Notes under the pieces: generated by a model
Told to the model about the DNA's origin: nothing
Seen by the model: only the letters and a program-made list of their open reading frames with translations
Database searches by the model: none
Shown here: positions 1 to 6,043 of the stretch, one piece after another
Layout of the letters: every line of letters starts with the position of its first letter
Numbering within the stretch: the first letter of the stretch is position 1
NCBI GenBank assembly: GCA_003154255.1
Contig: PMCY01000087.1
Coordinates: 201 to 9,877, forward strand
Direction of reading: 5' to 3'
Source: Candidatus Aminicenantota bacterium
GTDB taxonomy: Bacteria > Acidobacteriota > Aminicenantia > Aminicenantales > UBA4085
DNA: 9,677 nt
Made by a program: the position numbers and the translations under genes

Positions 1-1
1 C

Positions 2-1423
2 GATCCCGAGGCGGCCATGATGGCCCAGATGCGCCAGTCCGGCCCCTTCCGCTTCAATTGGAGCACACCCATCTATTTATCTCCGAGCAACCCGCGCACG
101 CTTTACTTCGGCGGCAATCATCTCTTCAAGTCCGTCGACCGGGGCGATCATTGGATGCTCATCAGCCCCGACCTGACGACCAACGACAAGAGCAAGATCG
201 AATTCGCCAAACCGACCGGCGGGATGACGCCGGACGTGACTGGCGCCGAGACCCATTGCACGATCATCACCATCTCCGAATCCCCCTTGACGCCCGGCCT
301 GCTGTGGGTTGGCACGGACGACGGCAACATCCAGGTGACCCGCAACGGCGGCGTATCCTGGACCAACGTCCGGCCCAACCTCAAGGGCGTTCCCGCCGGG
401 ACGTGGTGCAGCCGGGTTGAAGCTTCGCACTTTGAAGACGGGACCTGCTACGTCGCTTTCGACGGGCACCGATCCGACGATTTCCATCCCTATGTCTTCA
501 AAACCACGGACTACGGCAAGACCTGGACCAACATAGGCAGCGTCATTCCCGAGGGGCAGTCCGTCTACGTCATCCGGGAGGACGTCAAGGCCAAGAACCT
601 GCTCTTCCTGGGCACGGAATTCGGCGCCTTCGTCAGCCTCAACGGCGGCCAGACCTGGACGGATTTCAACCTTAACATGCCCACCGTGGCCTTCCACGAC
701 CTGCTCATCCAGCCGCGCGACAACGACCTGATTGCGGCGACCCACGGCCGCGGCATCTGGATCATGGACGACATCACGGGACTGCGCCAGGCCGCCCAGA
801 AGCTCCCGACCGAAGACGCGGCCCTGTTCGAGACCAGCAAGCCGGGCACACGCTGGCTGCCGATCCAGCGCGGCGGCGGATACGGGCGCGGCGATTTCTT
901 CTATAAGGGCGAGAACCCGCCCGCCGGCGCATTGATCCATTATTTCCTGAAGGCCAAGCCGGCCAATCCGGGGACGATGGAAATCACGGACATTAGCGGC
1001 ACTCTCAAGACGACGATCATCCTGGACGGCGCCGATGCGGGCATCAACCGGCTGGTCTGGGACTTGCGGTTCGATCCGCCGGCGAGCACGGCCAAGGGCA
1101 TCGCCGACAATCTGAAAAAGCAGATCGACGGCGCCCTGCTGAGGAAGGACATCACCGAGGAAAACAAGGCCATCCTGCAGAACGCCGCCAAGCAGCTCGA
1201 GCTCTTCGGAACCAACTTCCGCAAGGTTGTGGAGATTCAGGGAACGGTCATGCCCATCATCGGACGCGGCATGTTCGCCGGCGGCGGCGGCATGATGCGG
1301 CGAGGGGGCGGGGTAAACGCCGAACCCGGGACCTACATGGTCAAACTCATGGTCGGCGGAAAGACGTATACCGGCAAGGTTTCAGTGAGGCTTGATCCGA
1401 TCGCGGACGGTAAGAAGGACTAA
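2..1423 (+). CDS. VPS10/sortilin-like BNR-repeat protein ('glycosyl hydrolase' type), C-terminal part, 5' truncated
   Basis: This is the C-terminal ~473 residues of a larger protein; the frame is open to the left edge, so the true start lies outside the window. Four Asp-box/BNR motifs of the S-x-D-x-G-x-x-W type are visible, counting from the Met at base 17: SVDRGDHW (39-46), TRNGGVSW (108-115), TTDYGKTW (163-170) and SLNGGQTW (207-214). Their spacing fits blades of a beta-propeller. The stretch GTEFGAFVSLNGG and the following ATHGRGIWIMDD are typical of the sortilin-like family, which is often annotated 'glycosyl hydrolase' although hydrolase activity is usually unproven. After the propeller comes a beta-rich C-terminal region with NRLVWDLRFDPP and a closing EPGTYMVKL motif, interrupted by a Gly/Met/Arg-rich run around bases 1267-1314. 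Family members are usually about 1000 residues and exported, so roughly half is present. The family call is firm; the substrate is unknown. Confidence 0.85.
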   Translation, partial: DPEAAMMAQMRQSGPFRFNWSTPIYLSPSNPRTLYFGGNHLFKSVDRGDHWMLISPDLTTNDKSKIEFAKPTGGMTPDVTGAETHCTIITISESPLTPGLLWVGTDDGNIQVTRNGGVSWTNVRPNLKGVPAGTWCSRVEASHFEDGTCYVAFDGHRSDDFHPYVFKTTDYGKTWTNIGSVIPEGQSVYVIREDVKAKNLLFLGTEFGAFVSLNGGQTWTDFNLNMPTVAFHDLLIQPRDNDLIAATHGRGIWIMDDITGLRQAAQKLPTEDAALFETSKPGTRWLPIQRGGGYGRGDFFYKGENPPAGALIHYFLKAKPANPGTMEITDISGTLKTTIILDGADAGINRLVWDLRFDPPASTAKGIADNLKKQIDGALLRKDITEENKAILQNAAKQLELFGTNFRKVVEIQGTVMPIIGRGMFAGGGGMMRRGGGVNAEPGTYMVKLMVGGKTYTGKVSVRLDPIADGKKD

Positions 1424-1681
1424 TATTATTGAAAACGGAATCGGGGGAACGGCCTCACAACCCTCTCGGGTTTCATACGCCGTTCTTTCGTCTTTTTCTC
1501 AGCGGCTCAGAACTCGCGTCCCGAACTCGATTCAACGGTTTTTGCCCGGGCCGCTCAAACATCTTCGCCGGTCCGCCTCATTCCGGGCGGACTTCCTTCG
1601 AAAAAGGCTCAGAACGGCTAAACCCTCGAAGGGTTGCACCGGCCGCTCCCCCGATTCCTTCATCGCACGCATGAATTCAAA
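1424..1681. other. 258-base intergenic spacer with several short hairpins and a 10-base direct repeat
   Basis: I see no convincing gene here. Several self-complementary elements are visible. AACCC-TCTC-GGGTT at 1459-1472 is followed some 15 bases later by a T-rich run (1490-1498) and could be a weak terminator for the BNR gene. GTCCGCC pairs with GGCGGAC across an 8-base loop at 1571-1592. AACCCT-CGA-AGGGTT at 1621-1635 is a perfect 6-bp stem. GCCCGGGC at 1544-1551 is a palindrome, and AGCGGC (1501-1506) can pair with GCCGCT (1550-1555). The decamer GGCTCAGAAC occurs twice, at 1504-1513 and 1606-1615. Open frames crossing it encode low-complexity Arg/Pro/Ser-rich peptides that resemble no family. 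It may be a dispersed intergenic repeat. Confidence 0.5.
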
Positions 1682-2026
1682 ATGAGCAAAGCAAAAAATC
1701 CCGGCAGGATCAAAGAAAGCTCTCGAATCACCCCCGCATCGCCGGCCCGAAACGTCATTCTTAAGGATTTTCAGACGATTCCCAATGTCGGGCCGCGAAC
1801 GGCGGAGGACCTTTGGCAGCTGGGTGTCCGATCGATCGCCGAATTGAAGGATGCAGACCCGCAGAAGATGTATGACCGCCTATGCAAGCTAAAAGGCGTC
1901 CGGATCGATCCCTGCCAGCTTTACGTCTTCCGCTCGGTTGTCTATTTCGCCTCCCGCAAGACCCACAATCCCGAATTGCTGAAATGGTGGAACTGGAAGG
2001 ACCGTTCCCTGCCGAAAAAAAACTAA
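1682..2026 (+). CDS. Helix-hairpin-helix protein, Cdd1/'pathogenicity locus' family
   Basis: A 114-residue cytosolic protein without signal peptide or membrane segment. After a basic, probably disordered tail of about 27 residues comes a helix-hairpin-helix core, FQTIPNVGPRTAEDLWQLGV, whose P-N-V-G-P hairpin is the DNA-backbone-binding type. It continues with AELKDADPQKMYDRLCKLKG and ends with HNPELLKWWNWKDR; that Trp-rich end is characteristic of the Cdd1 ('pathogenicity locus', PF11731) family. Members are small proteins of unproven function, presumed to bind nucleic acid. I chose the ATG at 1682 because homology begins soon after it. A TTG at 1634 in the same frame would add 16 residues, and neither start has a clear Shine-Dalgarno sequence. 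The stop lies 30 bases before the sigma-factor GTG, in the same frame, so co-transcription is possible. Family call good; role unknown. Confidence 0.85.
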   Translation: MSKAKNPGRIKESSRITPASPARNVILKDFQTIPNVGPRTAEDLWQLGVRSIAELKDADPQKMYDRLCKLKGVRIDPCQLYVFRSVVYFASRKTHNPELLKWWNWKDRSLPKKN

Positions 2027-2056
2027 CCTTTTTCCCGGTTTTCGCATATTACTTAT

Positions 2057-2647
2057 GTGAACACCGAATCCGATGTTTGGGATGGTACGGGAACCTTTCC
2101 GGAATTCGGCAATTCAACTCTCGATTTCGAGCGATTGGGAATGAATCCAAGAGATATGGCGGCCGCAGAGAACACCGCTTTTTGGAATCTTCTTGCGCCG
2201 CTGAAGATCAATCTATACAACTTCATCCTAAAATCCCTTAATTTCGCAACCGATGCGGACGACGTCTATCAGGAGACGATTCTCCACGGGTTTCAGTATT
2301 TTGCGTCGTTTCGACAGGATAAAGAATTCCGAGCCTGGATCTTCTCGATCGCCCATAACGAGATCAAGCGGCATTTCAGGAAGACCCGGAAGCGCTCCGA
2401 GCTCGGCGCTCTGAAACTTCCGCTTATGACATCTCCCGGCGATGAGGCCGCCCTTGTCAAAGAGATCTATCGCTATGCGGCCGGCCTAAAGCCGCGGGAG
2501 CGGGAGATCTTCTTTCTCTTCTATGAGAGCGGCTTTGCCATAAGCGAGATTGAAGAAATCACAAATCTGAAATCCGGCTATATCAAGCTTCTGCTCCATC
2601 AGGCCCGCACCAACCTTAAGACAAAGCTAGGAGTCTCCCATGACTGA
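2057..2647 (+). CDS. ECF-type sigma-70 family RNA polymerase sigma factor
   Basis: The protein has the two-domain layout of an extracytoplasmic-function sigma factor. Region 2 spans about residues 41-109, with the core-binding DADDVYQETILHGF and the -10-recognition stretch FRAWIFSIAHNEIKRHFRK. Region 4 spans about 144-192, beginning LKPREREIFFLFYESG and ending in a helix-turn-helix. The usual G-T-V-K-S-R-L of the recognition helix is replaced by GYIKLLLHQAR, an unusual version. At 196 residues from the GTG it carries about 40 residues before region 2, longer than usual. The GTG has no Shine-Dalgarno, so translation may begin at ATG 2141 or ATG 2156 instead; an AAGAGA stretch precedes the latter. 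The gene overlaps the next one by 8 bases, the usual arrangement for a sigma and its cognate regulator. Target promoters cannot be told from the window. Confidence 0.88.
   Translation: MNTESDVWDGTGTFPEFGNSTLDFERLGMNPRDMAAAENTAFWNLLAPLKINLYNFILKSLNFATDADDVYQETILHGFQYFASFRQDKEFRAWIFSIAHNEIKRHFRKTRKRSELGALKLPLMTSPGDEAALVKEIYRYAAGLKPREREIFFLFYESGFAISEIEEITNLKSGYIKLLLHQARTNLKTKLGVSHD
2629..2633 (+). promoter_or_regulatory. Shine-Dalgarno of the small membrane protein gene
   Basis: AGGAG lies 6 bases before the ATG at 2640, inside the last codons of the sigma gene. It fixes the start of the downstream gene and shows that the overlap reflects translational coupling rather than a mis-called start. 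Confidence 0.75.
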
Positions 2648-2969
2648 AGATAAACGCCTCGACGAGTCGATCTCGCGATTGGTTCACGGGATTCAACACG
2701 ATATTCCCCCTTCCATGGAGGAGGAGATTCATCGGAAATCGGAGGCCTTGGAGCCTCGCCCGGATCTCCCTTCCTATCGCCGGCTTTTATGGACCCTGTT
2801 GCCCAGCGGGGCGGCCTTGATTTTGGGAGTTATGCTCCTCAGGCAAGCGCCGATGAAGCCGCGGAATTCCGATATTTCCGAAATCCGTACTCAATTCGAG
2901 ATCGCGGATAAAAATATTACGATCGTTTTCATACAAAAGCCCGACTTTGTTTTTTACGAGGAGAATTGA
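2640..2969 (+). CDS. Small single-pass membrane protein, putative anti-sigma factor
   Basis: A 109-residue protein with three parts. Residues 1-47 form a charged, presumably cytosolic segment with predicted helices (DESISRLVHGI, MEEEIHRKSEAL). Residues about 48-67 form one hydrophobic helix, LLWTLLPSGAALILGVMLL. Residues 68-109 form a short tail, presumably periplasmic, ending KNITIVFIQKPDFVFYEEN. Position and coupling directly after an ECF sigma gene, and the topology, make it the likely cognate anti-sigma factor. The H-x3-C-x2-C zinc motif of the ZAS family is absent and the cytosolic part is shorter than a usual anti-sigma domain, so it is either a minimal type or a membrane co-regulator. 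The tail, rich in beta-type residues, could be where a periplasmic partner binds; the next gene's product is the obvious candidate. Function is inferred from context and topology, not from a recognised domain. Confidence 0.7.
   Translation: MTEDKRLDESISRLVHGIQHDIPPSMEEEIHRKSEALEPRPDLPSYRRLLWTLLPSGAALILGVMLLRQAPMKPRNSDISEIRTQFEIADKNITIVFIQKPDFVFYEEN
2958..2963 (+). promoter_or_regulatory. Shine-Dalgarno deciding the GTG start at 2971
   Basis: GAGGAG is placed 7 bases before GTG 2971, within the last codons of the preceding gene. It selects this GTG over the TTG at 2947, which has no such site and would put eight extra residues before the signal peptide. Confidence 0.7.
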
Positions 2970-2970
2970 T

Positions 2971-3780
2971 GTGAAGAATCAAAAACTCGCTGCAGCGCTC
3001 GGGTCCTTTGCCGCTCTGATTCTGGTCTGCTTAATGACTCCAGTTTTTATTCAAGCCCAGACTTCCGCCGATCAAAATACGGCAACTCCCACGCAAAAAA
3101 TACAAGACGCGAGCAAAGAAGCCCGGGAGGATGCGTCCACGGTCATCAGATCCTATTCCCTCAAGTACGTAAATGCTGAGGAAATCTATCATCGAGTTAT
3201 TACGAAAATCCTGCGACTAGAGAGTATCGCCGGCAATATCCTTACGGTCACTGTCTATAAAAATAAAGTCCAGGAGCTCGACGAATTAATCAAAAAGCTC
3301 GACGTGGAGAAAAAGAACATTCTTTTTCGAATTTACACCGTCCTGGCTTCTCGGAAAGCCCCTGATGATGCCTCTCTCAAAGCGTTTTCTATGACCAATT
3401 CCATCGATGATCCCGATTTAAAACGCATCTTGGACGAGTTGAAAGGGCTCTGGAATTTTAAATCCTATCGGGTCGACAGCCCCTCGTTCTTTTCCGTTAA
3501 AGATGAGTCGGGCGACAATTTCTTCCGTTTAATTTCAGAATGGCCGCAATATAATTTGATCATCCTCCACCCCCAAATCCGGGGGGAGGAAATCGGAAAA
3601 CGAATCATCTATATTACGCAGATTCAGCTCAATGAACCCAGCAACCAGAATTCCAAGGGATCGACCATCATCGATGCCCATGATTTGACCTTTAAGGAAA
3701 AAGGCATTCTTGTCGTAGGAGTAGGAGGAATGCCGATGATTGGCGCAGTCATTCTCATCATCAGCGCGGAGATCAAATAG
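2971..3780 (+). CDS. Exported protein with secretin N-domain-like region, lacking the secretin barrel
   Basis: From the GTG the product is 269 residues. A signal peptide (MKNQKLAAALGSFAALILVC, cleavage likely after FIQA near residue 29) is followed by a polar linker. Residues about 60-127 read RSYSLKYVNAEEIYHRVITK, then ILTVTVYKNKVQELDELIKK and a final beta strand. This is the beta-alpha-beta pattern of secretin N1-type domains, which normally line the periplasmic channel of GspD/PilQ-like pores. Residues about 145-269 form a second, beta-rich region ending DLTFKEKGILVVGVGGMPMI and ILIISAEIK. Full secretins exceed 400-600 residues and have a C-terminal barrel; neither the barrel nor its signature is present. 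It sits 1 base after the putative anti-sigma gene, with a strong ribosome site, so all three genes are probably one operon. A periplasmic signal-receiving or scaffold role is inference. The secretin resemblance is by pattern and moderately sure. Confidence 0.7.
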   Translation: MKNQKLAAALGSFAALILVCLMTPVFIQAQTSADQNTATPTQKIQDASKEAREDASTVIRSYSLKYVNAEEIYHRVITKILRLESIAGNILTVTVYKNKVQELDELIKKLDVEKKNILFRIYTVLASRKAPDDASLKAFSMTNSIDDPDLKRILDELKGLWNFKSYRVDSPSFFSVKDESGDNFFRLISEWPQYNLIILHPQIRGEEIGKRIIYITQIQLNEPSNQNSKGSTIIDAHDLTFKEKGILVVGVGGMPMIGAVILIISAEIK

Positions 3781-3857
3781 GCCCGTTTAGCCAATTTCGA
3801 ACTCAAAAAGAAATTTTCCGAACTCATTAGCCCTTTCGAGGTGCGTTAAGAAGGGTC

Positions 3858-3876
3858 AAACGAAGTTTTTTCGTTT
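3858..3876. terminator. Terminator-like hairpin between convergent operons
   Basis: AAACGAA and TTCGTTT form a 7-bp stem around a GTTTT loop, in the 101-base gap between the stop of the sigma unit (3780) and the stop of the M28 gene (3882). On the plus strand a T-rich run (3884-3890) follows after seven bases. The stem has only two G-C pairs, so it is a weak candidate. The same gap holds the octamer CGAACTCA twice, at 3798-3805 and 3819-3826, exactly 21 bases apart. Confidence 0.35.
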
Positions 3877-3881
3877 CCCGC

Positions 3882-5537
3882 TTATTTTTTCTCCTGCGGC
3901 GGAGGCGGATTGCGCCAGTTGATCTTCATATTGGCTCGGCCGCGGGTCGTGACCTCCGGATTGAGATCCAGCTTCAGCAAAGCCGGCTTGTTGCCGATAT
4001 CCCAGCAGGTCAGGTAAACAAGCTGAGCGACTTTCTCCGCCTTGGCCAGGTCGGCCCGCTCGAACGTGTCGCCGTCCGTGTGATAGTCGGGGGTGGTTCC
4101 GCAGAAGAACCAGACGGCGGGGATGCCGTAGCGAATGTAGGGATATTGGTCGCTGCGGAAGAAGAACTGGTCCGGATGGGCCGGCGACTCGAAGGTGTAG
4201 TCGAGCTTCATCTTCACGGATTTGTCGTTGGCCGCGTGGATGGCAGCGTCCAGCTCGGAGGACAGCTTGTTGGAGCCGATCAGATAGATCATGTTCGGAT
4301 CGTTGCGCGAGATCATGTCAAAGTTGAGGTTGGCGCTGATCTTTTCCGCGGGCACGGGGCAGTGTTGGACGAAATAATACGATCCGATGAGGCCCTTCTC
4401 CTCGGCCGTATTCCAGACGAAGATGACGGAGCGCCTGGGCCGTTCGATCATCATGGCTTGGGCCAGCGAGAGCATGGCCACGGCGCCCGAGCCGTTATCG
4501 TCCGCGCCGGGGAAGATGCGGCCTTCCCGCATCGGCAGGTGGTCGTGGTGGGAGCTGATGGTCACATATTCGGATTTCAACTTGGCGTCCGTGCCTTCGA
4601 TCCAGGCGACCACGTTGGAGGTCGTCGTCTTGCGTGTCTCATAATAGAGGCTGATTTCGGCCGTCCGGCTGGGAAGATCCTTGGCTCCGGCCGCCTGACC
4701 TTGCGATGCGCCGGCGAAGATCGCCTCGAATTCCGTCCAGGGTAGGCCCATGATCGCGGCGCCCGCTTCGTGGCGGAGGTCAGCCTGGAAGAACGGCGCG
4801 ACCGGCTGATTGGGCGGCGGGGCGGGAGCGGCACCGGGAATGGCCGTATCGACGTCAGGGAAACGCAGACGCTCACCGATATCGAAGCTCAACCCCTTAT
4901 CGATCAGATTCTTTTCCCGCTCCGCGGAAATGACCGTCAACAAGCCAACGGCGCCCTTTTCACGCAGAAAACGCACCCGGCCCATGGCCGCCGAGCCGGC
5001 AGGGGAGGCGGTCGAAGCCGGCGCGGGCGCAGGGACGTCCAGGATCATGACAATTTTGCCCTTGAGCTCCGGCAGGGTGAACTTGGCCCACTCAGCCGCC
5101 GGACCGTTGAGCAGCGTGCCCAGGAAGGCCAGCCCGCCGCTCACAACGCCTTCCCCGCCGCTCCGGACGTTCATGCCGAAGGACCGCGGGAAAGCGAATG
5201 ACTGTTCGCCGCCCGGAAAAAGAATCCGCAGCTTCGAAAGGTCCGGCGCAAGGGTCGTCACTTCAACGGGAATCTGTTGAAGATAGGAGCCGCCGGGAAG
5301 GAGCGGCTTGAGGCCGATCCTCTGAGCCTGCAGGGCGATGTATCGGGAGGCGATGTTGACGGCGGCCGAAGGAGCGCTGCGGCCCTCCAACTCCCTGGCA
5401 CTCAGGAATTCCAGGTGGCCCCTCATACCCGCCGCCCGGATGGCCTGGAGGCCTCGGGACTGGGCGGCCAAGAAGGATCCGGTGAACAGCCCCAGGATGA
5501 TGAACGCAACGATCGTGTTTCTGGCGCGATTGATCAT
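3882..5537 (-). CDS. Exported M28-family zinc aminopeptidase with PA-like insert
   Basis: A signal peptide (MINRARNTIVAFIILGLFTG, ending LAAQS) is followed by an N-terminal region, a PA-like insert (about residues 125-260) and the M28 catalytic domain. Numbered from the upstream ATG at 5561, all expected residues are present: H338 and D340 in SSHHDH, D355 in GADDNGSG, catalytic E387 and zinc ligand E388 in NTAEEKG, D415 in NFDMISRN and H494 in DYHTDGDT. Subtract 8 for the start used here. M28 enzymes with this layout remove N-terminal residues from peptides using two zinc ions, in the periplasm or outside the cell. I prefer ATG 5537 because GGGGAG lies 8 bases upstream and it gives a clean signal peptide. 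ATG 5561 overlaps the preceding gene by 4 bases (ATGA) but adds acidic residues before the signal. The product is 551 residues (559 from 5561) and ends in a short proline-rich tail. It is the last gene of a four-gene operon. Confidence 0.92.
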   Translation of the reverse strand: MINRARNTIVAFIILGLFTGSFLAAQSRGLQAIRAAGMRGHLEFLSARELEGRSAPSAAVNIASRYIALQAQRIGLKPLLPGGSYLQQIPVEVTTLAPDLSKLRILFPGGEQSFAFPRSFGMNVRSGGEGVVSGGLAFLGTLLNGPAAEWAKFTLPELKGKIVMILDVPAPAPASTASPAGSAAMGRVRFLREKGAVGLLTVISAEREKNLIDKGLSFDIGERLRFPDVDTAIPGAAPAPPPNQPVAPFFQADLRHEAGAAIMGLPWTEFEAIFAGASQGQAAGAKDLPSRTAEISLYYETRKTTTSNVVAWIEGTDAKLKSEYVTISSHHDHLPMREGRIFPGADDNGSGAVAMLSLAQAMMIERPRRSVIFVWNTAEEKGLIGSYYFVQHCPVPAEKISANLNFDMISRNDPNMIYLIGSNKLSSELDAAIHAANDKSVKMKLDYTFESPAHPDQFFFRSDQYPYIRYGIPAVWFFCGTTPDYHTDGDTFERADLAKAEKVAQLVYLTCWDIGNKPALLKLDLNPEVTTRGRANMKINWRNPPPPQEKK

Positions 5538-5545
5538 TTCGGCTT

Positions 5546-5551
5546 CTCCCC
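5546..5551 (-). promoter_or_regulatory. Shine-Dalgarno favouring the M28 start at 5537
   Basis: On the minus strand GGGGAG stands 8 bases before ATG 5537. The alternative ATG at 5561 has only a weak GGA upstream. This supports the shorter protein. Confidence 0.5.
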
Positions 5552-5557
5552 TCTCGC

Positions 5558-6025
5558 TCATTCCAGCCGCTTGATGATATGCCAGCCGAATTTCGAATCC
5601 TTCGGGTCATAGACGGCCAGCCCGACTTCGCCCAACTTCAGCTTGAAACCGACGTCGCCGAAATTCTTGACCATCTTGGCCCGCAGATATTCCTTCTTGC
5701 TGGGCGGCTCGGTTATCGGCGTGACCCCGAAATTGGCCATCCGGTAGATGCCCGGGTATTTGTCGTCGGTCTGGCTCTTGACCAGGGCTTTGAAGTCCTC
5801 GCCGGCCTTGATCTTGGCCATGATCTGGTTGACCAGGGCCAGTGCCTGGGCCTGGGTGCGGGTGACATTGGGGACGGTCCCCGCGCTGCCCTGGAACGAT
5901 ATCAGGATATGCTGGACCTGGATGCGGTCGGGTTCGCCGGCCGGCTTTTCCGTCGGTGACATCGTCTGAGCGGCCAGGGCGGCGGCGCAAGCCGCGACAA
6001 GAAGAGTCACGATGGCTTTTTTCAT
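5558..6025 (-). CDS. Exported parvulin-type peptidyl-prolyl cis-trans isomerase
   Basis: A 155-residue protein with a signal peptide (MKKAIVTLLVAACAAALA, cleavage before or near AQT) and a single parvulin (PpiC/rotamase) domain from about residue 35 to the end. The hallmarks are QVQHILISF with H39 at the start and SKFGWHIIKRLE with H149 at the end; these are the paired histidines of the parvulin fold. The helix KIKAGEDFKALVKSQTDD and the segment GFKLKLGEVG lie between them. The central part, IYRMANFGVTPITEPPSK, departs from the usual G-G-x-L-G pattern, so activity may be altered. It lacks the chaperone domains of SurA or PrsA and is therefore a minimal isomerase. GGAGAGG sits 5 bases before the ATG. 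The gene lies 18 bases after the aminopeptidase P gene and overlaps the M28 region by 4 bases if that gene's longer start is used. Periplasmic location is inferred. Confidence 0.85.
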   Translation of the reverse strand: MKKAIVTLLVAACAAALAAQTMSPTEKPAGEPDRIQVQHILISFQGSAGTVPNVTRTQAQALALVNQIMAKIKAGEDFKALVKSQTDDKYPGIYRMANFGVTPITEPPSKKEYLRAKMVKNFGDVGFKLKLGEVGLAVYDPKDSKFGWHIIKRLE

Positions 6026-6043
6026 GTTGCCCTCTCCGGGTTT

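Noticed and set aside
77..940. 287-codon open frame on the minus strand
   Set aside because: It is antisense to the BNR gene, has no family resemblance, and mirrors the codon pattern of a G+C-rich gene. The Asp-box motifs of the plus strand are decisive.
1429..1674. 81-codon open frame in the spacer after the BNR gene
   Set aside because: The peptide is Arg/Pro/Ser-rich without domain or ribosome site, and the DNA is better explained by hairpins and repeats.
1989..2008. Inverted repeat GGAAC-N10-GTTCC upstream of the sigma gene
   Set aside because: It lies within the conserved WWNWKD-coding end of the helix-hairpin-helix gene, so coding constraint explains it as well as regulation does.
2015..2023. 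A-rich slippery heptamer A-AAA-AAC just before the stop of the helix-hairpin-helix gene
   Set aside because: It is in the correct phase for -1 slippage, but the shifted frame only runs out of frame through the sigma gene into a meaningless peptide, and no stimulatory structure is evident.
4080..4745. 221-codon open frame on the plus strand
   Set aside because: It is antisense to the catalytic domain of the M28 peptidase and is low-complexity Gly/Val/Asp-rich.
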